From the NCBI GenBank assembly GCA_900540985.1, contig UQIC01000011.1, positions 1 through 60,183 on the forward strand: a stretch of 60,183 bases of DNA, written 5' to 3'. The notes under the pieces are model-generated. The model worked only from the letters and a program-made list of their open reading frames with translations, was not told the origin of the DNA and ran no database searches. This stretch comes from an uncultured Collinsella sp. (lineage in GTDB: Bacteria; Actinomycetota; Coriobacteriia; Coriobacteriales; Coriobacteriaceae). Positions 1 through 7,827 of the stretch are shown here, one piece after another; position 1 is the first letter of the stretch, and every line of letters begins with the position of its first letter. The translations under genes and the position numbers were made by a program.

Positions 1-1
1 G

Positions 2-55
2 GTCACCAAGCACAACCTCAAGTATCGTCGCTACTATCACCAGTTCGACTACTAA
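2..55 (+). CDS. C-terminal end of a gene cut by the window edge
   Basis: The first bases read in frame as VTKHNLKYRRYYHQFDY followed by TAA. Only 17 residues are visible, so the product cannot be named. A GC-rich hairpin follows 25 bases after the stop, which supports this being a real gene end. The tail is rich in Tyr, Arg and Lys. Confidence 0.45.
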   Translation, partial: VTKHNLKYRRYYHQFDY

Positions 56-79
56 GAGCAAATAACGTTTGTGTAATTG

Positions 80-106
80 GGCCCCGCTCCTATATGGAAC
101 GGGGCC
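80..106 (+). terminator. Hairpin terminator after the edge gene
   Basis: GGCCCCGCTCC pairs with GGAACGGGGCC around a TATAT loop, with one C/A mismatch. No clear T-run follows. It lies between the edge gene and the start of the isomerase-like gene, so it may terminate the former. Confidence 0.5.
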
Positions 107-128
107 TCGCTTGGGTTGGAGAGTAATT

Positions 129-965
129 ATGAGCTATCCCCAGCTTGCCGTCATGAATATCAGCCATCGTTATTTTGACCTTGAGGAGTTCTTTTCTTCG
201 GCGTCGGCTTCGGGCTACACGTGTTGCGAGCTTTGGACCGGGTCGATGCATCTGTATGTCGATTGCCATGGATACGATTCGCTCGAGCAGGTGCGGGAGC
301 TATCACAGCGGTATGGGGTTCGGATTGTGGGGCTTTGTCCCGAACAGAACAACCCCAAGCCGTGGAATATCGCGGCGCGCGGGAATGAGGCGCGTGCCCG
401 CACGCTCGCGTACTTTAAGAACGTTGTAGATATCGCGGCGGAACTTGGAGCCGAGCAGGTCATGGTCTCGAGCGGCTGGGCATTTTTGAACGAGCCGATC
501 GAGGACGCGTGGGGTCGCAGCGCCTCGATGCTGCGTGCGATTGCCGAGCATGCGGGAGAGCGCGGCGTGCGACTGGTGCTCGAGGCCCTACAACCGGTTG
601 AGTCGATGATCGTGAACTCGGCGGCCGATACGAAGCGCATGATCGAGGCAGTTGATCATCCGGCACTTAAGGCGTGTCTGGATTTGGGCGCTATGGCGGT
701 GGCGGGGGATACCATCGACGATTATTTCGATCTGCTTGGCGATGATGTCGCCCACGTGCATTTTGTCGATGTTGCGGCAGATGGCACGACGCATCTTGCC
801 TGGGGTGACGGCGACCGCGATATGCGCGCCGACCTGGATAGGCTGGTGGCGCGCGGCTATCGCGGAGTTGTTTCGGCCGAGACCTATGATTGGCGCTATT
901 TCGCCAATCCCGCGGCAGCCGATGCGCAGGTTATGGCGGAGTACCGACGCGCGATTGGCGCCTAA
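129..965 (+). CDS. Sugar phosphate isomerase/epimerase family protein (xylose isomerase-like TIM barrel)
   Basis: The 278-residue product has the look of the AP-endonuclease-2/xylose-isomerase-like superfamily (IolE/IolI type), TIM-barrel enzymes that isomerise or epimerise sugars or inositols using a bound metal. Visible family features are ELGAEQVMVSSG near the middle, VRLVLEAL with the metal-ligand Glu, LKACLDLGAM, HVHFVDVAADG with an Asp/His pair, and the late VVSAETYDW Glu. The ATG at 129 is chosen because GGTTGGAGAG lies just upstream; an in-frame TTG at 69 would run through the preceding hairpin. It stands alone between two intergenic regions, so its substrate cannot be read from context. 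Confidence 0.75.
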   Translation: MSYPQLAVMNISHRYFDLEEFFSSASASGYTCCELWTGSMHLYVDCHGYDSLEQVRELSQRYGVRIVGLCPEQNNPKPWNIAARGNEARARTLAYFKNVVDIAAELGAEQVMVSSGWAFLNEPIEDAWGRSASMLRAIAEHAGERGVRLVLEALQPVESMIVNSAADTKRMIEAVDHPALKACLDLGAMAVAGDTIDDYFDLLGDDVAHVHFVDVAADGTTHLAWGDGDRDMRADLDRLVARGYRGVVSAETYDWRYFANPAAADAQVMAEYRRAIGA

Positions 966-1009
966 GTGGGACAGGGCGCCGAGTTGGCGTTTGACGCTTT
1001 TTGAGAAAC

Positions 1010-1147
1010 GGGACGTGCTTTCCGCTTGAGGCTTCTGGCGGAAAGCACGTCCCAGAACAGGCGCTCAGAATGGGACACACTTTCCGCTGAGGACCTCAAC
1101 CGGAAACCGCATCCCAGTTTTTGGCTGGCGGGCGGGACACGCTTTCC
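1010..1147. repeat. 62-nt tandem repeat of GGGAC...CTTTCC hairpins
   Basis: GGGACGTGCTTTCCGC (from 1010) is followed after 12 bases by its exact reverse complement (1038-1053), a perfect 16-bp stem. Related left arms GGGACACACTTTCCGC and GGGACACGCTTTCC begin at 1072 and 1134, so the period is exactly 62 nt. The second unit has a degenerate right arm ending in GCATCCC (to 1113), and the third has no right arm. The array fills most of the gap before the histidine operon. Confidence 0.8.
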
Positions 1148-1225
1148 CCTATGTTTCCAAATGAATACGCTATGAGCCGAGGAGGACGATTCTCCCCGCA
1201 AACACTCTAGTATGCTAAAGTACCC

Positions 1226-1255
1226 AGAAGACCGGCGGAGCTATGCCGGTCTTCT
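1226..1255 (+). terminator. Hairpin in the his operon leader
   Basis: AGAAGACCGGC pairs perfectly with GCCGGTCTTCT around an 8-base loop and ends 36 bases before the hisZG start codon. Only a weak T-rich stretch (TGCTCTATAT) follows. It could be an attenuator or a 5' stabilising hairpin; I see no leader peptide with a histidine run and no T-box sequence. The remainder of the 966-1291 gap is the tandem repeat. Confidence 0.5.
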
Positions 1256-1291
1256 GCTCTATATGAAACACAGCATGAGGAGGCTCACCAG

Positions 1292-3007
1292 ATGACGGCC
1301 ACACCGTGGGGATTCCGGGACATATTGCCCGAGGAGGCTCAGGCGCGCGAGGAGATCGCATGTACGGTGAAGGGCTGCTTTAGGGAGCATCATTACCTGC
1401 CGGTCGAGACGCCACTGCTCGAGGACAAGGGTTCGCTCGAGGAAGGCGGCCGCATTGCGGACACGCCGTTTAAGCTCTTTGATGACGACGGCCGCCTGCT
1501 GGTGGTCCGTCCCGACAACACGCTGCCGATCGTGCGCCTGGTTTCGACCCGCATGCGCGCGGCCGACCTGCCCCTGCGCCTTCGCTACGAGGCGCCGGTG
1601 GTTCGCGAGTGTCAGCGCAATGCCGGCGGCTCGCGTCAGTTTACGCAGCTGGGCTTTGAGCTTATCGGCGCGGGCGATACCGCGGGCGATGTCGAGATTG
1701 TCTCGCTCGTGGCCGAGGCCGTACGCAAGTTGGCGCTGCCCGATGCGCGCATTATCGCAGGTAGCGTGCGTCCGTTTAAGGAGCTGCTTGCGGCGTGCGA
1801 GGATCGCGAGCTGGCCGCCGAGGCCCTGCGCTGCGTGCACGCCAACGACTTTGTGGGCCTCGATGCCCGCGTGGCGGCAAGCGTCGAGTCCGATGCCGTC
1901 AAGGCCGCCATTAGCGAGCTGCCGCGTCTGCACGGCGGTGCCGAGGTGATCGACCGCGTGGACGCGCTGCTGGAGGCCGCCGGTATCGTCGCGCCGCTGA
2001 CGCGCGAGCTGCGTGCCCTGGTCGAGGGCCTGGCACCCGAGGACGCCCAGGTGCTGTCGTTGGACTTCTCTATCATGAACTCTTTCGATTACTACACGGG
2101 CCTGGTCTTTAAGGCCTATGCCGGCGGCCTGCCCGATCCGGTGGGCTCGGGCGGTCGCTACGACTCTATCTTTACCGGCGCATTTGGCGACGGTATCGAG
2201 GTGCCGGCGGCGGGCTTCGCCTTTTCGCTCGAGCGCCTGGAGGCCGCGCGCACCTCGGCCGAGGACGCCGCTTCCGATGGCGACCACGCTGCGGGCCGTG
2301 GCGCCGAGGGCCCGCTGCGCATCGCCGTGCCCAAGGGCTCGCTTAAGGCCGACACGCTCGACGTGCTCGAGGCCGCGGGCTTGGACGTCTCTGAGCTGCG
2401 CGACCCCGGCCGTCACCTGATCGTGCGCGGCCGCGACACGCGTGCCGGCGAGGGCACGGTCGGCGATATCGAGTTTGTCATCGTGCGTCCCGGCGACGCG
2501 CCCGCCTTTGTGGGCTGCGGCGGTGCCGATTGCGGCATCTGCGGTTGGGACTCGCTTATCGAGGCAGACCTCAACCTGCTGCAGCTGGTCGATCTGGGCT
2601 ACGGTCTGTGCACCTTTATCGAGGCGGAGCCCGCATGGCGCGCCGGCCAGGCTGAGCGCAACTATGCCCGCCGCGGGTCGCTTCGCGTGGCCACCAAGTA
2701 CCCGCGCATCGCGAGCGCCTGGTATGCCGAGCGCGGCGTGAACGCCGACATCGTTTCGCTGCACGGCAACATCGAGCTGGGCCCCATTGTCGGCATGACC
2801 GACCGTATCGTAGACATCACCGCCACGGGCGCCACGCTGCGTGACAACGACCTGGTTATTACTGGTCGCATTATGGACTGCACGGCGCGCTTCTTCGTCA
2901 ATCCGGGTGCCGCTCGCTTGGATCCGCGCGTGCGTAATCTGGCAGATCGCCTGGCCGCGGCCGTGAAGGACAAGCATTTTGAGCCCGTCGCGGGCTCGGC
3001 GCAATAG
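1292..3007 (+). CDS. hisZG: HisZ-HisG fusion: ATP phosphoribosyltransferase with fused regulatory subunit
   Basis: This 571-residue protein should catalyse the first step of histidine biosynthesis, joining ATP and PRPP to give phosphoribosyl-ATP. Residues 1-320 are a HisZ domain, a class II histidyl-tRNA-synthetase paralogue, with FDYYTG (265-270) and GGRYD (287-291). A linker rich in Ala, Asp and Gly (321-340) leads into a short-form HisG from RIAVPKGSL (343) to the end. The PRPP-site region ELGPIVGMTDRIVDITATG is present (496-514). In most bacteria with short HisG, HisZ and HisG are separate proteins in a hetero-octamer. HisG residues 406-417 form an unusual segment with Cys409, Cys414 and Cys417. 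The ATG has AGGAGG upstream and opens the operon. Confidence 0.93.
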   Translation: MTATPWGFRDILPEEAQAREEIACTVKGCFREHHYLPVETPLLEDKGSLEEGGRIADTPFKLFDDDGRLLVVRPDNTLPIVRLVSTRMRAADLPLRLRYEAPVVRECQRNAGGSRQFTQLGFELIGAGDTAGDVEIVSLVAEAVRKLALPDARIIAGSVRPFKELLAACEDRELAAEALRCVHANDFVGLDARVAASVESDAVKAAISELPRLHGGAEVIDRVDALLEAAGIVAPLTRELRALVEGLAPEDAQVLSLDFSIMNSFDYYTGLVFKAYAGGLPDPVGSGGRYDSIFTGAFGDGIEVPAAGFAFSLERLEAARTSAEDAASDGDHAAGRGAEGPLRIAVPKGSLKADTLDVLEAAGLDVSELRDPGRHLIVRGRDTRAGEGTVGDIEFVIVRPGDAPAFVGCGGADCGICGWDSLIEADLNLLQLVDLGYGLCTFIEAEPAWRAGQAERNYARRGSLRVATKYPRIASAWYAERGVNADIVSLHGNIELGPIVGMTDRIVDITATGATLRDNDLVITGRIMDCTARFFVNPGAARLDPRVRNLADRLAAAVKDKHFEPVAGSAQ

Positions 3008-3112
3008 CGCGAGCACGCACGGGCGCCCCAACGTCCGGGCTGCGGGCTGATTGGCGCCGCCGCCCGGCCTTTCGTTTTTCAGACGCAACCTCGACCGATA
3101 GGGGATACCGAT

Positions 3113-4597
3113 ATGAAGACCATCAAGCTTGCTCCCGGTGAGCGCCTCGTTACCAACCAGCTCAACCGCAAGGGCGTGCTGCCGCAAAACATCGTCGACG
3201 CTGCCCGCGATATCGTAGCCAACGTGCGCGTCAACGGCGATGCCGCGGTGCGCGACTATTGCCAGCGTTTTGATGGTGTTGAGCTGCAGAGCTTCCGTCT
3301 GCCGCAAGAGCAGATCGATGCCGCGCTCGAAGGCCTCGATCCCGCCTTTGTCGCGGCGCTCGAAAAGGCCGCATGCCAGATTCGCGAGTTCCACCAGCGC
3401 GAGGTCGAGCAGAGCTGGTTTACCACGCGCCCGGACGGCACGATGCTCGGCGTTAAGGTGACCCCGCTTGCTGCGGCCGGCATCTACGTGCCGGGCGGCC
3501 GCGCGCAGTATCCCTCCACCGTGCTCATGAACGCCATTCCCGCCAAGGTGGCCGGCGTTAAGCGCGTGGTCATGGTGACCCCGCCGCAAAAGGATGGCCT
3601 GATCAGCCCCTACACGCTCGCCGCGGCAAAGCTCGGCGGCGTGGACGAGATCTACATGGTGGGCGGCGCTCAGGCCGTGGCCGCGCTGGCATACGGTACT
3701 GAGACCATTCCGCGCGTCGACAAAATCACCGGTCCGGGCAACGCCTTTGTCGCCGCCGCCAAGCAGATTGTCTCGGGCGACGTGGGTATCGACATGGTCG
3801 CCGGTCCCTCCGAGGTCTGTGTGCTGGCCGATGCCACGGCCAAGCCTATGGTGGTCGCGGCCGACCTGATGGCCCAGGCCGAGCACGATCCGCTGGCAGC
3901 CTGCTATCTGGTGACCTGCGACGAGCAGTTTGCGCGCGAGGTCGAGGCGGGTATCGACATTCTGGTAGCGCAGTCCCCGCGTGCCGAGATCACGCGTGCC
4001 TCGCTCGATAACGAGGGCACCATCGTGGTCGCCGCCGACATGGCCGCTGCCGTCGAGGCGGTGAACACCGTGGCGCCCGAGCACCTGGAGCTGCACTGCA
4101 AGGATGCGATGGGCCTGCTTGGCGGTATCCGCAACGCCGGTGCCATCTTTGTGGGCGCTTGGAGCTCCGAGCCGCTCGGCGATTATGTTGCCGGCCCCAA
4201 TCACACGCTGCCGACCGGCGGCACGGCCATGTTTTCCAACCCGCTTTCGGTCGAAGAGTTTGTTAAGCGCTCGAGTGTCATTTGCTATACGCCCGAGGGC
4301 CTGCTCTCCGACGCTCCCGCTACGCAGCGCCTGGCCGAGGCCGAGGGCCTGTGGGCGCACGCGCTTTCTGCCGCACTGCGCCGCCGCGTGTTGGAGCGGG
4401 GCGAGGATGCCGTGAGCGCCGCGTCGCTGGCTGCGGCCGACCTGACCAAGGTTGCCTGGCCGGGCGACGCCGTGGCGACGGTTGCCGAGGGTGTGGACCT
4501 GGCGGCGGCGGGCGGTGCCGCTGGCGCGGTCGTCGAGGGTGTGGACCTGGCGGCTGCGGGCGCGGATGGCGTTGGCGCGACCGGCGAGGAGGCCTAA
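3113..4597 (+). CDS. hisD: Histidinol dehydrogenase
   Basis: HisD oxidises L-histidinol to L-histidine in two NAD-dependent steps and binds zinc. The characteristic stretches GGAQAVAALAYGTE, KITGPGNAFVAAAK, MAGPSEVCVLAD (here MVAGPSEV), LMAQAEHDPLA and PNHTLPTGGTAMF are all present. The protein has 494 residues; the family usually has about 430. The excess is a low-complexity Ala/Gly tail that contains a 16-residue repeat starting EGVDLAAAG twice, encoded by a 48-nt duplication (GAGGGTGTGGACCTGGCGGC at 4487 and 4535). The next gene's ribosome-binding site lies within this tail and hisC begins one base after the stop. Confidence 0.95.
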   Translation: MKTIKLAPGERLVTNQLNRKGVLPQNIVDAARDIVANVRVNGDAAVRDYCQRFDGVELQSFRLPQEQIDAALEGLDPAFVAALEKAACQIREFHQREVEQSWFTTRPDGTMLGVKVTPLAAAGIYVPGGRAQYPSTVLMNAIPAKVAGVKRVVMVTPPQKDGLISPYTLAAAKLGGVDEIYMVGGAQAVAALAYGTETIPRVDKITGPGNAFVAAAKQIVSGDVGIDMVAGPSEVCVLADATAKPMVVAADLMAQAEHDPLAACYLVTCDEQFAREVEAGIDILVAQSPRAEITRASLDNEGTIVVAADMAAAVEAVNTVAPEHLELHCKDAMGLLGGIRNAGAIFVGAWSSEPLGDYVAGPNHTLPTGGTAMFSNPLSVEEFVKRSSVICYTPEGLLSDAPATQRLAEAEGLWAHALSAALRRRVLERGEDAVSAASLAAADLTKVAWPGDAVATVAEGVDLAAAGGAAGAVVEGVDLAAAGADGVGATGEEA

Positions 4598-4598
4598 T

Positions 4599-5714
4599 AT
4601 GGCCGAACTCACGCCGCGCATGAAGGAGCTCGTCCAGCCCTACTTGGCCGGTATTGAGCCCTACGATCCTAACTTTACGCCCACGCGCATCAACCTTTCG
4701 GCCAACGAGAACACCTATCCCGTGCCGGCCGGCGTGCGCGAGGCGGTCGACGCCGCCCTGGCTGCCACGCCGCTCAACCGCTATCCCGATCCCATGTCCA
4801 ACGACCTGCGCGACGAGCTTGCTGCCTGGCATGGCATGACGCGCGAGAACATCTGCGTGGGAAACGGCGGCGACGAGCTGCTCTATAACTATCTGCTGGC
4901 GTTTGGCGGTGCGGGGCGGACCCTGCTCAACTGCCCGCCGTGCTTTAGCGAGTATGCGTTCTTTGCGTCGCTCTGTCAGACCGAGGTGCGCGACGTGTGG
5001 CGCGATCCGGCGACCTTTGAGCTCGACCAAGCTGCTGTGCTCGCGGCCGCGCCCGAGTGCAACCTGGCAATCGTGACCTCGCCCAACAATCCCACGGGTG
5101 ACGTGGCGCCGCGCGACTTTGTCGCGGCCCTGTGCGATGCGTGCCCTGGCATGGTAATGGTCGACGAGGCCTACGTTGAGTTTGCCGACGATTCGTTTGG
5201 CGCGGCCACCACGGCGCAGGGACTTATCGTCGAGCATCCCAACCTGGTGATTCTGCATACACTGTCCAAGGCGTTTGGCGCCGCCGGTGCGCGTCTGGGC
5301 TATGTGATCGCGGCACCCGAGGTCATCGACGTGTTCGCGGCGATTCGCCAGATCTATTCGGTCAACGTGCTGAGCCAGGTGGCGGCGCTTGCCTGTGTGC
5401 GTGCCCGTGATGCCTATGCACCCGTGGTGGCGCAGGTCGCATCCGAGCGCGAGCGCGAGCTGGCCGCTCTGCGCGCGATGGCTGCCGAGGGCTTGCCCGT
5501 GGAGGTGTGGCCGAGCGCGGCGAACTTTGTGCTCGTACGCACGCCACATGCCACGCGCGTGCGCGAGCGCCTACGCGACGAGTACTCGATTTTGGTGCGC
5601 GACTTTAGCTACGCGCCGGGGCTTGCGGACTGCCTGCGCATTACCGTGGGCACGCCGCGGGAAAACGACGAGGTGCTGGCTGCGTTTGCCGCGCTGGTGA
5701 AGGAGGAGATGTAG
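4599..5714 (+). CDS. hisC: Histidinol-phosphate aminotransferase
   Basis: A PLP-dependent class I/II aminotransferase that converts imidazole-acetol phosphate to L-histidinol phosphate. The family marks INLSANENTYP (N-terminal), NRYPDP, GNGGDELL, SPNNPTGD, VDEAYVEF and HTLSKAFGAAGARLGY are visible; the Lys of LSKAFG is the PLP lysine. It is 371 residues, a normal length. The ATG at 4599 follows hisD by one base and uses GCGAGGAGG inside the hisD tail as ribosome-binding site. The next gene, hisB, begins directly after this stop codon, indicating tight translational coupling. Confidence 0.95.
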   Translation: MAELTPRMKELVQPYLAGIEPYDPNFTPTRINLSANENTYPVPAGVREAVDAALAATPLNRYPDPMSNDLRDELAAWHGMTRENICVGNGGDELLYNYLLAFGGAGRTLLNCPPCFSEYAFFASLCQTEVRDVWRDPATFELDQAAVLAAAPECNLAIVTSPNNPTGDVAPRDFVAALCDACPGMVMVDEAYVEFADDSFGAATTAQGLIVEHPNLVILHTLSKAFGAAGARLGYVIAAPEVIDVFAAIRQIYSVNVLSQVAALACVRARDAYAPVVAQVASERERELAALRAMAAEGLPVEVWPSAANFVLVRTPHATRVRERLRDEYSILVRDFSYAPGLADCLRITVGTPRENDEVLAAFAALVKEEM

Positions 5715-6302
5715 ATGGGCCGTTATGCCGAGGTGACCCGTAAGACGGGGGAGACCGATATTGTCGTCAAACTCGACCTGGATGGAACCGGTACGTGCGA
5801 TATCTCGACCGGCGTGCCGTTTTTCGACCACATGCTCAACGCCTTTGGCCGCCATGGCCTGTTTGATTTGACGGTACATGCGGTGGGCGACGTGGAAGTC
5901 GACGCGCACCACACCGTCGAGGATACGGGCATCGTGCTGGGCGAGGCGTTCTGCCAGGCGCTGGGCGACAAGGCGGGCATTATGCGCTTTGCCGACGCGG
6001 CGATCGCCATGGACGAGACGCTTGTGATGGCTGCCGTTGATATTTCGGGCCGCGGGCAGGCCTACTGCGAGCTGCCCGTGCCGACCGAACGCGTGGGCAC
6101 CTTTGATACCGAGCTGGCCGTCGAGTTCTTCTACGCCTTTGCGCGCGACGCCAAGCTCACGCTGCACGTGCGCGAGCTGGCGGGCGGCAATTCGCACCAC
6201 ATTATCGAGGCGGCCTTTAAGGCCGTGGGCCGCACGATGCGCCACGCCTGCGAGCTCGATCTCCGCGTGCAGGGCATCCCCAGCACCAAGGGTTCGCTGT
6301 AA
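5715..6302 (+). CDS. hisB: Imidazoleglycerol-phosphate dehydratase
   Basis: HisB dehydrates imidazole glycerol phosphate to imidazole-acetol phosphate. The protein (195 residues) is the monofunctional type without the N-terminal phosphatase domain found in enterobacteria, so histidinol phosphatase must come from elsewhere. Manganese-binding His/Glu clusters are visible: FFDHMLNAFGRHG, DAHHTVEDTGI, and GGNSHHIIEAAFKA near the end. It begins on the base after the hisC stop. A strong hairpin follows the stop and separates it from hisH. Confidence 0.96.
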   Translation: MGRYAEVTRKTGETDIVVKLDLDGTGTCDISTGVPFFDHMLNAFGRHGLFDLTVHAVGDVEVDAHHTVEDTGIVLGEAFCQALGDKAGIMRFADAAIAMDETLVMAAVDISGRGQAYCELPVPTERVGTFDTELAVEFFYAFARDAKLTLHVRELAGGNSHHIIEAAFKAVGRTMRHACELDLRVQGIPSTKGSL

Positions 6303-6316
6303 CCTGCCAAAAGATA

Positions 6317-6357
6317 AAAACCACCACGAAGGTGCCTGTCCCCTTTGTGGTGGTTTT
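6317..6357 (+). repeat. Intra-operon hairpin with CCTGTCCC loop between hisB and hisH
   Basis: AAAACCACCACGAAGG (6317-6332) pairs with CCTTTGTGGTGGTTTT (6342-6357); one pair is G-U. The loop carries CCTGTCC. It resembles a rho-independent terminator because the right arm ends in TTTT, yet the his genes continue 26 bases later. The loop motif recurs in hairpins near 33030, 42236 and 43280 whose arms are different, which marks a repeat family. Confidence 0.75.
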
Positions 6358-6382
6358 GGATGATGAGATAAGGGAGGGTCGC

Positions 6383-7084
6383 GTGGGCGAACCGAAGATC
6401 GTGGTGGTCGACTACCACAAGGGCAACTTGTCGAGCGTCGTGCGCGGGCTTGCGCGCGCCGGTGCCGCCGCCTGCACGTCGGACGACCCGGAGCAGATCC
6501 GTAACGCCGACGGCCTGGTCATCCCGGGCGTGGGCGCGTTCTACGACGCGATCGCCTTTATGCGCGAGAGCGGCGAGGCGGACGCGGTGCTCGATGCCGT
6601 CGCCGACGGAACTCCGCTGCTCGGCATCTGCCTGGGCCTTCAGCTATTTTTTGAGCGCGGCAACGAGGGCGTGCCTGCGGACGAGGGCGCGGTCGCCGAC
6701 GGCAACGCCTCCGAGCAGGCTGGCGGTCCCTGGGTCGATGGCCTGGGCATCATGCGCGGCTCGTGTACGCGCTTGGAGTCGAGCCGCCTGAAGGTGCCGC
6801 ACGTGGGCTGGGACCAGGTGCACATGACGCCCGCCGGTGCGGCCGATCCGCTGCTCGCCGGTTTTGCCGAGGGCGCCAATATGTACTTCACCCACAGCTA
6901 TGCGGTGGCCGACGATGCCGATGCCGCCGATGTTCTGGCGCGCACGCATTACACGCGGAGCTTCCCGTGCATCGTGCGCCACGGCAACGTGTGGGGCTGC
7001 CAGTTCCATCCCGAGAAATCCTCTGCGTTGGGTCAGCGCATCCTTAAGAACTTCGTGAGCATCGTCGAGGGGGCCGGCCGATGA
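6383..7084 (+). CDS. hisH: Imidazole glycerol phosphate synthase, glutamine amidotransferase subunit
   Basis: HisH hydrolyses glutamine and passes ammonia to HisF to form imidazole glycerol phosphate and AICAR. The class I amidotransferase triad is visible: the nucleophile Cys in LLGICLGLQLFFE, and the His and Glu in CQFHPEKS. VVDYHKGNLSSV at the N-terminus is typical. I choose the GTG at 6383 because GGGAGGG lies five bases upstream; earlier in-frame starts would fall inside the preceding hairpin. The product is 233 residues, with an acidic Gly/Ala insertion after the nucleophile region. It overlaps hisA by four bases (ATGA). Confidence 0.93.
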   Translation: MGEPKIVVVDYHKGNLSSVVRGLARAGAAACTSDDPEQIRNADGLVIPGVGAFYDAIAFMRESGEADAVLDAVADGTPLLGICLGLQLFFERGNEGVPADEGAVADGNASEQAGGPWVDGLGIMRGSCTRLESSRLKVPHVGWDQVHMTPAGAADPLLAGFAEGANMYFTHSYAVADDADAADVLARTHYTRSFPCIVRHGNVWGCQFHPEKSSALGQRILKNFVSIVEGAGR

Positions 7085-7824
7085 TTCTGTTTCCCGCAAT
7101 CGATTTGATCGGCGGCAAGGTCGTGCGCCTGGAGCGCGGCGACCGAAGCCGCTGCAAGGTATATTCCGACGACTCCGTGGCCGTTGCCCGCTCCTTTGTC
7201 GAGCAGGGCGCGAGCTGGGTGCACGTCGTCGACCTGTCCGCTGCCTTTGGCGAGGACGAGGATGCGTGCGCTGCCAACTCGGCAGCGATCGAGGCCATCT
7301 GCGGCGTCGACGGTCTGTCCGTGGACGTGGGCGGCGGCGTTCGCTCGCTTGCACGCATCGATGAGCTGGCCGGCTATGGTGCTCGTCGCATCGCACTAGG
7401 CACGGTGCTCGTGACCGAGCCGGGATTTGCCGAGGTGGCGGCTCGCGGCTTTGGCGAGTTGCTGGTGGCAGACATCGCCGCGCGCGACGGTCAGGTCAAG
7501 GTGAATGGCTGGCGCGACGGCGCGGGTGTGGCGCTCGACGATGCCGTGGCGCAGCTTTCCGAGTTGGGCTTTAAGCATCTGGTGTATACCGACATCGCGC
7601 GTGATGGTATGCAGACGGGCATTGATGTGGCGGCGTATCGCCACGTGGCCGAGGTCGCGGGCTTTCCCGTCGTGGCTTCGGGCGGTATCTCGACGCTCGA
7701 CGATATCCGTGCACTGGCCGCGGTGGGCGAGGATGCCATCGAGGGCGCCATTACCGGTCGTGCGCTCTACGAGGGCAACTTTACGCTGGCCCAGGCGTTG
7801 GCCGCCGCCCGAGGGGAGGAGTAG
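7081..7824 (+). CDS. hisA: Phosphoribosylformimino-AICAR-phosphate isomerase
   Basis: HisA is a TIM-barrel isomerase that opens the ribose of ProFAR to PRFAR. The sequence starts with FPAIDLIGGKVVRLERGD, and has the phosphate-binding VDVGGGVRS and VVASGGISTLDDI loops. VYTDIARDGMQTG carries the second catalytic Asp. The length of 247 residues is normal. In some Actinobacteria PriA does both the HisA and TrpF reactions; sequence reading alone does not settle whether this copy has TrpF activity, and no trp genes are nearby. The start overlaps the hisH stop, and hisF begins three bases after this stop. Confidence 0.94.
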   Translation: MILFPAIDLIGGKVVRLERGDRSRCKVYSDDSVAVARSFVEQGASWVHVVDLSAAFGEDEDACAANSAAIEAICGVDGLSVDVGGGVRSLARIDELAGYGARRIALGTVLVTEPGFAEVAARGFGELLVADIAARDGQVKVNGWRDGAGVALDDAVAQLSELGFKHLVYTDIARDGMQTGIDVAAYRHVAEVAGFPVVASGGISTLDDIRALAAVGEDAIEGAITGRALYEGNFTLAQALAAARGEE

Positions 7825-7827
7825 CCC

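Noticed and set aside
1010..1147. A CRISPR array
   Set aside because: There are only two and a half units with palindromic halves, no constant repeat with variable spacers, and no cas genes nearby.
1200..1291. A histidine T-box or leader-peptide attenuator before hisZG
   Set aside because: Only one hairpin is seen; there is no T-box sequence, no specifier arrangement and no run of His codons.
1259..4621. A 1120-codon open frame on the minus strand over hisZG and hisD
   Set aside because: High third-position GC in the plus-strand genes removes stops on the opposite strand. The plus strand encodes clear HisZ, HisG and HisD motifs.
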